Positions 44,620 to 52,786 of a stretch of 64,000 nt of DNA are shown here, one piece after another. Every line of letters begins with the position of its first letter. Positions within the stretch are counted from its first letter, which is position 1. The notes under the pieces were generated by a model. The model ran no database searches and had not been told where the DNA came from. It saw only the letters and a list, made by a program, of their open reading frames with translations. Position numbers and translations under genes: made by a program. The stretch comes from Mogibacterium kristiansenii (GTDB lineage: Bacteria; Bacillota; Clostridia; Peptostreptococcales; Anaerovoracaceae), in assembly GCF_009695905.1 (NCBI RefSeq), contig NZ_VUNA01000004.1, positions 1-64,000 on the forward strand. The letters run 5' to 3'.

Positions 44620-45095
44620 CGGTCTAGGCGCCGCCGCCTGCCACCGGCGGCTTTTACAGCGGCGCGATTTGCTCCCCGCTCCCCGCAAAGCCTTGCGGCT
44701 CCGTTCCGGGGAGCAAAATCTTCACAGAGATTCCGCGCCGCCGCCTGCCACCGGCGGCCTTTACAGCGGCGCGATTTGCTCCCCGCTCCCCGCAAAGCCT
44801 TGCGGCTTCGTTCCGGGGAGCAAAATCTTCACACAGATTCCGCGCCGCCGCCTGCTACCGGCGGCCTTTTACAGCGGCGCGATTTGCTCCCCGCTCCTCA
44901 CAAAGCCTTGCGGCACCGTTCCGGGGAGCAAAATCTTCACAGCAATTCCGCGCCGCCGCCTGCCACCGGCGGCCTTTTACAGCGGCGCGATTTGCTCCCC
45001 GCTCCTCACAAAGCCTTGCGGCACCGTTCCGGGGAGCAAAATCTTCACAGCAATTCCGCGCCGCCGCCTGCCACCGGCGGCCTTTTAAGTTAGAT
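44620..45095. repeat. 107/108-bp tandem repeat, four copies
   Basis: TTTGCTCCCC recurs at 44668, 44775, 44883 and 44991. Each unit holds a 50-54-nt hairpin (TTTGCTCCCC...GGGGAGCAAA) with core GCAAAGCC and a second GC-rich segment (CGCGCCGCC...CCGGCGGCC). The reverse complement of this unit makes up the arrays at 49.3 and 53.4-55.0 kb. No coding function is apparent, as the period shifts frame. Confidence 0.92.
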
Positions 45096-45121
45096 GCCTA
45101 TAACTTTTTTCTGAAACTTTA

Positions 45122-45149
45122 TTGACAAGAGGGAAGAAATCGCTATAAT
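45122..45149 (+). promoter_or_regulatory. Promoter of the feo operon
   Basis: TTGACA (45122-45127), 16 bp, TATAAT (45144-45149). The operator-like palindrome begins 10 bp downstream. Confidence 0.85.
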
Positions 45150-45158
45150 AATATAGAA

Positions 45159-45178
45159 GTTAGTTAAGCTGAACTAAC
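45159..45178. promoter_or_regulatory. DtxR/IdeR-like operator at the feo promoter
   Basis: GTTAGTTAAGCTGAACTAAC is an interrupted palindrome (TTAGTT/AACTAA) placed at the transcription start, where a repressor would block initiation. It resembles iron boxes of the DtxR/IdeR family (TTAGG-x-CCTAA layout). Three partial ACTAAC/GCTAAC copies follow up to 45220. Iron repression of feo is the natural inference. Confidence 0.6.
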
Positions 45179-45179
45179 A

Positions 45180-45369
45180 AATGTAACACAAGACTAACAG
45201 AAGTAATATACAGCTAACGAACCGGTCGCGAATGCCGGAAGCGTCTGCAAGAAATGCGAAGCGCCTGCAGGTCCTGCGGAGCATCAACGGAGCCCGCGAA
45301 GCACCGCAAAGACTGCGGAGCACATGCACGTGCACACATATACGACGAGACGGAGAAGGCCTTGTCAGG
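45180..45369 (+). other. Long feo leader with GC-rich short repeats
   Basis: About 190 nt precede feoA. The stretch 45230-45330 contains recurring GCGAAGC/GCGGAGC/CTGCRRG motifs about 15-18 bp apart, which could pair as several small hairpins. No reading frame with a ribosome-binding site is present before 45394. Confidence 0.4.
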
Positions 45370-45393
45370 ATGAATGATACAGGAGGTGGGAAC

Positions 45394-45609
45394 ATGCCAA
45401 TCACAATTGCAAAAACCGGTGATATCGTTCGTATCATCCGAATCACAGGGGATGATTCCATTCGGACCCATTTGGCGGAACTGGGTTTCGCAGTGGGCGC
45501 GGAAGTTAAAGTCGTGAAGGCGGTGAAAGGGAATTTAATTCTGCAGGTACACGGAACGCGGCTTGCTTTGGATCAGAGCATGGCCAGCCGGCTGCTTGTG
45601 GAGTTTTAG
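45394..45609 (+). CDS. feoA: FeoA-type ferrous iron transport protein A, copy 1
   Basis: A 71-aa SH3-like protein that assists FeoB-mediated Fe2+ uptake. It shows the family pattern: IAKTGDIVRIIRITGDD, then HLAELGFAVGAEVKVVKAVKGNLILQVHGTRLALDQSMASRLLV. The start ATG follows AGGAGGTGGGA; the open frame extends upstream but lies in the untranslated leader. It is the first gene of feoA-feoA-feoB under a predicted iron-responsive promoter. Confidence 0.92.
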   Translation: MPITIAKTGDIVRIIRITGDDSIRTHLAELGFAVGAEVKVVKAVKGNLILQVHGTRLALDQSMASRLLVEF

Positions 45610-45672
45610 AAGTTAAGGATAGAGAATGAAGTAATTCAGGTCACTATTTAAGAGAACATTAAGGAGGAAAAA

Positions 45673-45912
45673 ATGGAGACATTGAACAATCTGGCGGTGG
45701 GCGAAAGCGCAACCATCAAGAAAATCGGAAGCGTGGGACAGACCCGGAGAAGAATCATGGATATGGGCCTGACCAAAGGAACGCAGGTCTATGTTCGCAA
45801 AGTCGCACCGCTGGGAGACCCGATGGAGCTGACCGTAAGAGGGTACGAGCTGTCAGTGCGGAAAGGCGATGCGGAACTGATTGAAATCGAGAACATTCAG
45901 AAAGCAAAGTAA
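45673..45912 (+). CDS. feoA: FeoA, copy 2
   Basis: A 79-aa FeoA paralogue (TIKKIGSVGQTRRRIMDMGLTKGTQVYVRKVAPLGDPMELTVRGYELSVRK). The two FeoA proteins are quite diverged from each other. Double feoA genes before feoB are common in Clostridia and may form a heteromeric partner for FeoB. The start follows AAGGAGG. Confidence 0.93.
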   Translation: METLNNLAVGESATIKKIGSVGQTRRRIMDMGLTKGTQVYVRKVAPLGDPMELTVRGYELSVRKGDAELIEIENIQKAK

Positions 45913-45959
45913 AATTTTGGAGATAAACGAATTTAGGATATTAAGAAAGGAGTTATTCA

Positions 45960-48107
45960 GTGGCAATTAAGATCGCACTTGCAGGAAACCCGAACTGCGG
46001 AAAGACAACGCTGTTCAACGCGTTGACCGGAAGCAACCAGTATGTGGGAAACTGGCCGGGCGTTACTGTAGAAAAGAAGGACGGTAGATTAAAGACCGAC
46101 AAAACCATTACAATTCAGGACCTTCCGGGAATCTATTCCCTTTCCCCGTACACCATGGAGGAAGTGGTCACCCGGCGGTACTTGGTGAACGAAAGACCGG
46201 ATGCCATCATCAACATCATCGACGCCACCAACCTGGAGCGAAACCTGTATCTCACCACACAGCTGTTGGAGCTGCACATTCCGACCATCATCGCATTGAA
46301 CATGATGGACATCGTGAATAAGAACGGAGACCGCATCGACGTCCCGCAGCTGAGCAAAGAGCTGGGCTGTCCAATCGTTCCGATCAGTGCTCTCAAGGGA
46401 GACGGCAGCGAGGAGCTGATTGATCAGGCGGTCAAAGTGGCAAAGAAGAGAACCATGGGAGACACCCCGCACGTGTACTCCGGCAGCGTGGAGCACGCCA
46501 TCGCACACATCGAGGAATCCATTGAAGACAAGGTGTCTGCAAACAACCTGAGATGGTACGCCGTCAAATTCTTCGAACGGGATGAGAAGGTTCGGGAAGA
46601 AATCAAGCTGGGCGCTTCCGTTCTCAGCGAGATTGAAGGTCACATCGAGGACTGCGAAAAAGAAATGGACGACGATGCGGAGAGCATCATCATCAACCAG
46701 CGCTACGAGTACATCAACCGCGTGGTCCCAAAAGCAATTGAAAGAAAACAAGGTCACGAGAAGCTGACTTTGTCCGATAAAATCGACCGGATCGTAACCA
46801 ACCGAGTGCTGGCACTGCCGATTTTTGCCGTAGTGATGTTCCTGGTATATTATATTTCCGTTACCACCATCGGTGACATCGTTACCGGCTGGACCAACGA
46901 CGTGTTCGTTGCGGGAATTCAGGACTGGGCGTCCAACGGACTGACCCATATGGGTGCATCGGATTGGGTAATTTCCCTAGTATCCGACGGTATCATTGGC
47001 GGCTTGGGTGCGCCGATTGGATTCGCACCGCAGATGGCCATCGTGTTCTTCTTCCTGGCATTGCTGGAAGACTGCGGATACATGGCGAGAGTTGCTTTTA
47101 TCATGGATAGAATCTTCCGTCGGTTCGGACTGTCCGGAAAGAGCTTTATCCCGTTCCTCATTTCCTCCGGATGCGGTGTGCCGGGAATCATGGCAACCCG
47201 TACCATCGAGAATGAGAAGGACCGCCGCATGACCATGATGACCACCACCACCATTCCATGTGGTGCAAAACTTCCGGTAATCGCTACCATCGCAGGCTAC
47301 ATCGCCGGCGGTGCATGGTGGGTGGCTCCGGCAATGTACTTCCTGGGCATTGGACTGGTTATCGTATACTGCATTATTTTGAAGAAGACAAAGATGTTTG
47401 AAGGAGACCCGGCTCCGTTCGTTATGGAACTTCCGGCATACCACGCACCGTCTCCAAAGAGCGTGCTCCTCAGCGTATGGGAAAGAGTATGGGCATTCCT
47501 GAAGAAAGCGGGAACCATCCTGTTCCTCTGCTGTGCGGTAATGTGGTTCTTGGGCAACTTTGGTTTTGCGGGCGGAAGCTTCGGCCTGGTGGACGCAGAA
47601 GACTCGCTGCTGGCGGTTATCGGCGGCGCAATTGCTTTTATATTCAAACCACTGGGATTCGGAACATGGCAGGCTGTTGCGTCCTCCCTGTCCGGTTTTG
47701 TGGCAAAAGAAGGTATCGTATCTACCATGGGCGTTCTGTCCGGACTGGGCGAGATCGAGGGATACAGTGCAGCGTACCAGGCACAGTTCGCCGCATTCTT
47801 CCCATCCATGCTGGCAGCGTTCTCCTTCATGGTATTCAACCTGTTTGATTCCCCGTGCCTGGCGGCTCTGTCCACCACCGCGAAGGAAATGAACAACCGG
47901 AAATTCTTCTGGTACTCCGTACTTTTCCAGAACGTCAGCGCATACTTCGTGTCTCTGATTGTGTACCAGATTGGCGGACTGATTCTGGGCGAAGTGTCTT
48001 TCGGCATCGCAACGGTAGTCGCATTTATCGTGCTGGCATTCGTGCTGTACTTGCTGTTCCGTCCGGATCTGAACAAGAAAGCAAAGGTTGCGCTGGAGAA
48101 GAACTAA
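45960..48107 (+). CDS. feoB: Ferrous iron transporter FeoB
   Basis: A 715-aa inner-membrane Fe2+ importer. The N-terminal G domain has G1 GNPNCGKTT near residue 8, G3 DLPG and G4 NMMD, followed by the helical GDI-like spacer (about 165-260). About ten membrane segments follow, with gating motifs including the conserved Cys in SSGCGVPG and FDSPCLAALST. The start is GTG at 45960 after AAAGGAG. It lacks a C-terminal FeoC but is followed by two small membrane proteins that may play that role. Confidence 0.97.
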   Translation: MAIKIALAGNPNCGKTTLFNALTGSNQYVGNWPGVTVEKKDGRLKTDKTITIQDLPGIYSLSPYTMEEVVTRRYLVNERPDAIINIIDATNLERNLYLTTQLLELHIPTIIALNMMDIVNKNGDRIDVPQLSKELGCPIVPISALKGDGSEELIDQAVKVAKKRTMGDTPHVYSGSVEHAIAHIEESIEDKVSANNLRWYAVKFFERDEKVREEIKLGASVLSEIEGHIEDCEKEMDDDAESIIINQRYEYINRVVPKAIERKQGHEKLTLSDKIDRIVTNRVLALPIFAVVMFLVYYISVTTIGDIVTGWTNDVFVAGIQDWASNGLTHMGASDWVISLVSDGIIGGLGAPIGFAPQMAIVFFFLALLEDCGYMARVAFIMDRIFRRFGLSGKSFIPFLISSGCGVPGIMATRTIENEKDRRMTMMTTTTIPCGAKLPVIATIAGYIAGGAWWVAPAMYFLGIGLVIVYCIILKKTKMFEGDPAPFVMELPAYHAPSPKSVLLSVWERVWAFLKKAGTILFLCCAVMWFLGNFGFAGGSFGLVDAEDSLLAVIGGAIAFIFKPLGFGTWQAVASSLSGFVAKEGIVSTMGVLSGLGEIEGYSAAYQAQFAAFFPSMLAAFSFMVFNLFDSPCLAALSTTAKEMNNRKFFWYSVLFQNVSAYFVSLIVYQIGGLILGEVSFGIATVVAFIVLAFVLYLLFRPDLNKKAKVALEKN

Positions 48108-48128
48108 GTTATAATTGTAAAAGGAGAG

Positions 48129-48221
48129 ATGGCATTGAACGGCGTAGACGTGATTGTACTGGCCGGAATCGGCATTCTGATGGTGATAGCCATTCGAATT
48201 GTAATCGGGTTTTTCCGATAA
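48129..48221 (+). CDS. 30-aa membrane peptide in the feo operon
   Basis: ATG after AAGGAGAG encodes 30 residues beginning MALNGVDVIVLAGIG and consisting mostly of one hydrophobic helix ending FFR. The first half resembles the next gene product (MNGIDIVI...), but this one lacks its cysteine tail. It looks like a truncated or minimal paralogue of the FeoB-associated Cys-rich protein. Its strong ribosome-binding site and position support real expression. Confidence 0.6.
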   Translation: MALNGVDVIVLAGIGILMVIAIRIVIGFFR

Positions 48222-48242
48222 GATAGGAAAGGAGGAAATGCT

Positions 48243-48422
48243 TTGAACGGAATTGATATTGTAATCTGTCTGGTTATTTTGGCCCTGGTGGTTGTGGTAA
48301 TCCGGTATCTGATTAAGGAAAAGAAGGCAGGGCATAAATCCTGCGGCTTCGATTGTTCCACCTGCTCGATGTGTTCTCACGGAGGACACGGCTGCAGCGG
48401 AGGATGCCACCCAAAGAAATAA
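48243..48422 (+). CDS. FeoB-associated Cys-rich membrane protein
   Basis: A 59-aa protein: one N-terminal membrane helix (about 5-24), a short basic linker and a tail with seven Cys and four His (about 34-56), ending HPKK. It matches the FeoB-associated Cys-rich family, thought to bind iron and assist FeoB. The start is TTG 48243, 5 bp after GGAGGAAATGC; the nearer ATG at 48238 meets a stop after two codons. Confidence 0.85.
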   Translation: MNGIDIVICLVILALVVVVIRYLIKEKKAGHKSCGFDCSTCSMCSHGGHGCSGGCHPKK

Positions 48423-48432
48423 CAGGTAAAGC

Positions 48433-48463
48433 AATTCCCCGGCAGCCTTGTCGGGGATTTTTG
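48433..48463 (+). terminator. Terminator of the feo operon
   Basis: AATCCCCG-like arms (AATTCCCC with GGGGATTTTT) around a 12-nt loop. Read-through into the HMA gene is possible. Confidence 0.75.
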
Positions 48464-48505
48464 CTTGACGAATTTGTTTTTACGGTAAAAAAAGGAGATG
48501 GAGAG

Positions 48506-48751
48506 ATGCGTAAGATTACGGCACATATTGACGGAATGCAGTGCGGCATGTGCGAGAGCCATGTGAACGACCTGGTCCGGAAGAATTTTAGGGTAAAAAA
48601 AGTGAAATCCTCTCACCGAACCGGGGAGTGCACCATCGTTGCGGAGTGCGATATTCCGCAGCCGGAGCTGGAGAAGAAGCTGGGGGAAATGGGCTACCGC
48701 CTGCTGGATATGGAGAGCGAAGAGTATCAGAAGAAAGGGCTGTTTAGATAG
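48506..48751 (+). CDS. Heavy-metal-associated domain protein
   Basis: An 81-aa single-domain HMA protein with the metal site GMQCGMCESHV near residue 11 (GMxCxxC pattern) and a beta-alpha-beta layout. Such proteins bind Cu+, Zn2+ or related ions and act as chaperones. It lacks an accompanying P-type ATPase here. The start follows AAAGGAGATGGAG. It lies after the feo terminator and could serve iron or copper homeostasis. Confidence 0.88.
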   Translation: MRKITAHIDGMQCGMCESHVNDLVRKNFRVKKVKSSHRTGECTIVAECDIPQPELEKKLGEMGYRLLDMESEEYQKKGLFR

Positions 48752-48993
48752 GCCTTCGGTATGAGCAGGGCCTCCGGCCGGTGTGATAGGCTTCCGGCTC
48801 GGGGTGGAGCATTGCCTTCGGCATTGGGCGATGCCGCCGGCCCGGGACCAAGCATTGCCGCCGGCCCGGGGGTGGAAAAATTCCCCCAAATGGTCTATAA
48901 TTCTCTTATATCATTTGCACTGAATGGAAACTCTTTGAGCCGGGCGCCGGTGGGCGAAGAAAAACCGGCTGGGGAAATAGAAAGGAGTGGACC

Positions 48994-49167
48994 GTGGCTT
49001 CCAAGAACAATAAGAAGAAGAAAAACGAAGCGGCCAAAACCGGTCCGACCGGTTTCGCGACGGACCGGCGGAAAATTTCAAAGGTCAGCCGTGTCATGGC
49101 ACTGTTGTTGGGTATCATCATGATTGTCTTCATGCTGTTGTCCTCCAGCGTGTACTTATTTAATTAA
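48994..49167 (+). CDS. 57-aa small membrane protein
   Basis: GTG after AAAGGAGTG encodes 57 residues: a Lys/Asn-rich basic N-terminus (KNNKKKKNEAAK), then one C-terminal membrane helix (VMALLLGIIMIVFMLLSSSVYLF). It should sit in the membrane with its N-terminus inside. It resembles short Firmicute proteins of the DUF4044 type, but I am not sure. The strong ribosome-binding site and the terminators after it support a real gene. Confidence 0.6.
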   Translation: MASKNNKKKKNEAAKTGPTGFATDRRKISKVSRVMALLLGIIMIVFMLLSSSVYLFN

Positions 49168-49172
49168 TTAAA

Positions 49173-49205
49173 AGTGCCCCGCGGGACTGGGACCTGCGGG
49201 GCACT
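49173..49205 (+). terminator. GC-rich hairpin after the small membrane protein
   Basis: AGTGCCCCGC pairs with GCGGGGCACT around a 13-nt loop; the T-run is weak (TGTTGA). Confidence 0.6.
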
Positions 49206-49219
49206 GTTGAGGAGAGGGA

Positions 49220-49253
49220 AGCACCTTGCCGATAAACCGGCAAGGTGCTTTTT
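49220..49253 (+). terminator. Second terminator
   Basis: AGCACCTTGCCG pairs with CGGCAAGGTGCT, a perfect 12-bp stem followed by TTTTTG. Confidence 0.88.
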
Positions 49254-49259
49254 GTGCGT

Positions 49260-49925
49260 CGGCGCGGAACGGTGCGGAGTGTGACCGCAGGGGCTGAAAA
49301 GGCCGCCGGCCCCCTGTGTCGGCGCGGGAAAAGTGTGAAGACTTTGCTCCCCGGAACGGAGCTACAAGGGTTAGCGGGGAGCGGGGAGCAAACCGCGCCT
49401 TGGAAAAGCCGGCCGGCCCCGGGTGTCGGCGCGGAATTTGTGTGAAGAATTTGCTCCCCGGAACGGAGCCGCAAGGGTTCGCGGTTAGCGGGGAGCAAAC
49501 CGCGCCTTGGAAAAGGCGCCCGGCCCCGGCCTGCGGTTCGCGCCCGGAAACCGAAAACAAAGGGCTTGCGGGAAGGTGAGCGCGAACCATGCCGGCCGGC
49601 GGGCCTCCAAACCCGAAATTCCCAGCCCGAGGTTCGCGCCCGGAAACCGAAAATAAAGGGCTTGCGGGGAGTCGAGCGCGAACCATGCCGACCGTCGGGC
49701 CGCTAATCTCGAAAAACCCGGCCCGAGGTTCGCGCCCGGAAACCGAAAACAAAGGGCTTGCGGGGAGTCAAGCGCGAACCATGCCGGCCACCGGACCTCC
49801 AACCTCGAAACACCCGGCCGAGGTTCGCGCCCGGAAACCGAAAACAAAGGGTTCGCGGGGAGTCGAGCGCGAACCATGCCGGCCGGCGGGCCGCCAAACC
49901 CGAAACACCCGGCCGGCCGCCGGGC
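49260..49925. repeat. Compound array: 107-bp units, then 96-bp units
   Basis: TTTGCTCC at 49343 and 49450 (107 bp apart) marks two 107-bp units; GGTTCGCGCCCGG at 49535, 49631, 49727 and 49822 marks four units of 95-96 bp. Both families run in the opposite orientation to those at 31.8 and 44.6 kb. Their direct junction here repeats the order seen at 53.4-55.6 kb. The stretch to 50040 is GC-rich degenerate sequence with GGCGGGCC/GGCCCGCC motifs. Confidence 0.9.
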
Positions 49926-50041
49926 CCACTTTGCTTACCGGAGGACCTGCAAGTATGCCCGGCGGGCCCATCCCACTTTCGGCGGACCCGCCCCGGCCGT
50001 CCCCCGAGCCCGCTTTGCTTCCCAGCGGGCCGGGTCCCAAC

Positions 50042-50071
50042 AAAAAAACACCGGGCGGCCGCCCGGTGTTT
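50042..50071 (-). terminator. Terminator of the phosphohexomutase gene
   Basis: A perfect 26-bp palindrome (50046-50071) with arms AAACACCGGGCGG and its complement; on the minus strand a seven-T run follows. Confidence 0.88.
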
Positions 50072-50101
50072 ACTCCTATCCTATTAATCCTATCATCCCT
50101 G

Positions 50102-51595
50102 CTATTCCAGCGGACTCAGGTCGATTCCCTCGAATCCTTCCAGGTACGCTTTCAGCAGCGGAAGCACTTCTGCGATGCCCCCCTCGTGGGTGGCTTCCAC
50201 GTTCAGCGGAAGCACCGGATCGTGCAGGGACTTCCGCAGGAGGAACCAACCGGTGTGGCCGTTCCGATCGTAATTGACCCGGACACCTTCGTGATTCGGC
50301 TCTTCCAGGGAAAGACCGGTTGTTTTTGCAACCCAATCCGGCATGCCTTCCAGAATACCGGTGCCGATCTCCACAAAATTCTCCCGATCCAGGTTGAACC
50401 GAATTTCCTTGGCCTCCGCCGGAGAACCCAGTGCATCGATCAGGGTTTCGATATCCTTGCCTTCTTTTTTCAGCTTAGCGGCGGCGGCCACAATCAGGCA
50501 GGCCAGGTAGGCGCCGTCATCCAGGTAGTAGTTGTCGGAATATGCGGCATGGCCGGAAGTCTCGATGGCCAGGAAGGCATCCTCGCCTTCTTCTTTTAGC
50601 TGAATGGCCTTGTTGATTACGTTCCGGTAGCCCCGCTTAAAGCGCAGGTGTTTGAGACCCAGTTCCTGTTCCAGGAAGGTGTGAAGCTCGTTGGAGGTGA
50701 TGCTGTCGGTAACCACGGTGCCTCCCGGATGGTTTGGCGCTTCCAGAGCTGCGGCCAGCGCCACGATGGCATTCCGGCTGATCGGCTGACCGCTTCCGGT
50801 TACCGCCGCACTGCGGTCCACGTCCGTGTCAAAAATAATTCCCAGATCCGCACCGGCTTCCTGCACCCGGGCGCAGATGGACGCCATAGCCTCCGGGTTT
50901 TCCGGATTCGGCACGTGATTCGGGAAGTGGCCGTCCGGCTCCAGGAACTGGCTGGAAGAAACATCCGCTCCCAGCGGTGCCAGAACCTTCTCCGCAAAAA
51001 ATCCGCCGGCACCGTTTCCCGCATCCACGGTGATTTTCATGCCATCCAGCTTTCCGCCCACTTTGCGGGTGATGATGGAGCGCAGGTGCGCCGCATACAT
51101 ATCCATCAGTTCGTTTTCCTCGCACTCGTAATGCTCCGCAATCGGGTAAATGGTGGACGCCCGCTTTAGAATTGCCTGAATGTCCGCCTTCTCCAGTCCG
51201 CCTTCTGCGGTGAAAAACTTGAATCCGTTCCGGTTCCACGGCAGGTGGCTGGCGGTAATCATGATCGCCCCGTCAAACTGGTACACCGGCATCACCGTGG
51301 ACATGAACATGGCCGGCGTGGACGCCAGACCCGCATCCGTGCAGCGCGACCCCAGCATGCAGATGCCCCGCATCACGTCCTTCTTCAGATTCTCCCCGGA
51401 AAGCCGGGAATCCGTGCCAATGCAGATGTTCAGGTCGTACTCGCTCTTGCCCAGCTTCAGCGCCAGCCAGTAGACGAACGCCTCTCCAATGGCAATCGCG
51501 TCGTAGCGGTCCAGGTTCACCTCTTCTCCTTCCACGCCGGGAAGGGCGATGCCCCGAATATCGCTGCCGTTCTGCAAATTCATAATATTTTTCAT
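50102..51595 (-). CDS. Phosphoglucomutase/phosphomannomutase family protein
   Basis: A 497-aa alpha-D-phosphohexomutase interconverting hexose 1- and 6-phosphates for cell-envelope precursors. The catalytic phosphoserine is Ser116 in ITASHLPWNRNG, where Leu replaces the more common Asn. The metal loop is DTDVDRS (about 257-263) and the sugar-binding loop ETSGHAA lies near 345. Four domains are present at normal length, and glucose versus mannose preference is not evident. The start lies after an AGAGGTATCG site. Confidence 0.92.
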   Translation of the reverse strand: MKNIMNLQNGSDIRGIALPGVEGEEVNLDRYDAIAIGEAFVYWLALKLGKSEYDLNICIGTDSRLSGENLKKDVMRGICMLGSRCTDAGLASTPAMFMSTVMPVYQFDGAIMITASHLPWNRNGFKFFTAEGGLEKADIQAILKRASTIYPIAEHYECEENELMDMYAAHLRSIITRKVGGKLDGMKITVDAGNGAGGFFAEKVLAPLGADVSSSQFLEPDGHFPNHVPNPENPEAMASICARVQEAGADLGIIFDTDVDRSAAVTGSGQPISRNAIVALAAALEAPNHPGGTVVTDSITSNELHTFLEQELGLKHLRFKRGYRNVINKAIQLKEEGEDAFLAIETSGHAAYSDNYYLDDGAYLACLIVAAAAKLKKEGKDIETLIDALGSPAEAKEIRFNLDRENFVEIGTGILEGMPDWVAKTTGLSLEEPNHEGVRVNYDRNGHTGWFLLRKSLHDPVLPLNVEATHEGGIAEVLPLLKAYLEGFEGIDLSPLE

Positions 51596-51702
51596 TTCGA
51601 TACCTCTAATTCTAATCCGGCCCCGCGACGTCGGACGACCCCGCGAAACGCCTGTATTTTTATCACAATGCTATACTAACCGATTTGTGAACCAAAGTAA
51701 AG

Positions 51703-51730
51703 TTGTAAAGCCCAGGGGTCATGGTATAAT
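51703..51730 (+). promoter_or_regulatory. Promoter of the sortase gene
   Basis: TTGTAA (51703-51708), 16 bp, TATAAT (51725-51730), about 30 bp before the start codon. Confidence 0.7.
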
Positions 51731-51759
51731 AAGAGAGAATCGGTTTAGAAGGAGGGTGT

Positions 51760-52680
51760 ATGAACTCGGGTAAAAATAAAAATACGGCGGACCGAACACG
51801 TCCGACTCGTCAGGAGAAGCGGGCGGCGAAGAGGGAAGCGAAGATGCGGCGGAAAGAAGCGCTTCGGAATGCGCCCCTGTCGGTGCGGATTCGAAACGGG
51901 GCGCTCAACGTGATTACCGTTTGCCTGATTGGAATTATTTTGGTGAGCGGATATAAGATCGGAAAGACCATGTGGGAATACCAGGTGGCAAAGTCCGCGT
52001 ATACGAATATCAGTGAGAAGACCGCGAAGGTGGATCCGAAGCAGTTCACCGGGGTGGTGGATTGGAAGGCGTTGAAGAAGGTGAATCCGGATGTGCAGGG
52101 CTGGCTGTACCAGAAGGGCACCGTAATCAACTATCCGGTGGTTCAGGGAACGGACAACGACACCTACCTCCATACGCGCTTCGACAAGCAGTGGAGCGGC
52201 GGCGGCACCCTGTTCGTGGACTGCAGGATGGAGAAGGATTTTAAGGGCTTTAATTCCATTATATATGGTCATCACATGAAGGATGGCAGCATGTTCCGAA
52301 GCATTCGGGGATATACAAAGGAAGACGGCTATTACGACAAGCACAAAAACCTGGAGCTTGCGACGCCTCACGGAAACTATCATCTGGTGGTGTTCTCTGC
52401 TTTTATCACGAAGGCAACGGACGAGGACACCTATAAGATGACGTACGGCGAGGCGGAGAAGCAGGCCTATATCGACCGAGCTTGGGAGCGGTCGGAGCTG
52501 CCCATCACCAGGGATTCGGTGGACGTAACGAAGAACGACCGGCTGGTGACCCTGAGCACCTGCGCCTACGACTATGAGGAGGCCCGGTACATTGTGATGT
52601 GCAAGATGGTGCCGTGGACAAAAGCGGAAGTGCAGGCGGGCAAAGACGCCCAGAAGCAGATTGACGCACAGAAGAAATAG
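51760..52680 (+). CDS. Class B sortase
   Basis: A 306-aa membrane-anchored transpeptidase attaching surface proteins or assembling pili. It has a long, highly basic cytoplasmic N-terminus (about 1-47), one membrane helix (about 48-68) and the catalytic domain (about 95-300) with His171 (IIYGHHM), Cys268 (TLSTCAY) and Arg276 (EARYIV). The start follows GAAGGAGGG. No LPXTG-type substrate lies nearby; the surface protein at 32282 lacks a sorting signal, so substrates must be elsewhere. Confidence 0.93.
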   Translation: MNSGKNKNTADRTRPTRQEKRAAKREAKMRRKEALRNAPLSVRIRNGALNVITVCLIGIILVSGYKIGKTMWEYQVAKSAYTNISEKTAKVDPKQFTGVVDWKALKKVNPDVQGWLYQKGTVINYPVVQGTDNDTYLHTRFDKQWSGGGTLFVDCRMEKDFKGFNSIIYGHHMKDGSMFRSIRGYTKEDGYYDKHKNLELATPHGNYHLVVFSAFITKATDEDTYKMTYGEAEKQAYIDRAWERSELPITRDSVDVTKNDRLVTLSTCAYDYEEARYIVMCKMVPWTKAEVQAGKDAQKQIDAQKK

Positions 52681-52694
52681 AGGACAGACATCGA

Positions 52695-52724
52695 AAAAGC
52701 TGCGGCCGGACGCCGCAGCTTTTG
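52695..52724 (+). terminator. Terminator of the sortase gene
   Basis: AAAAGCTGCGGC pairs with GCCGCAGCTTTT around CGGAC. Confidence 0.85.
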
Positions 52725-52734
52725 GTATAGGAAG

Positions 52735-52768
52735 AAAAAATCCCCGGAGCCATTGCTTCGGGGATTTT
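52735..52768 (-). terminator. Terminator of the phosphoribosyltransferase gene
   Basis: AAAATCCCCG pairs with CGGGGATTTT; the minus strand ends in a T-rich run (GATTTTTTC). Confidence 0.85.
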
Positions 52769-52786
52769 CGTCATCAGTATTTTTTA

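Noticed and set aside
44620-45095. Small proteins encoded by the 107-bp repeats near 44.6 kb
   Set aside because: The reading frames are products of GC-rich repeats with mixed 107/108-bp period and no conserved start.
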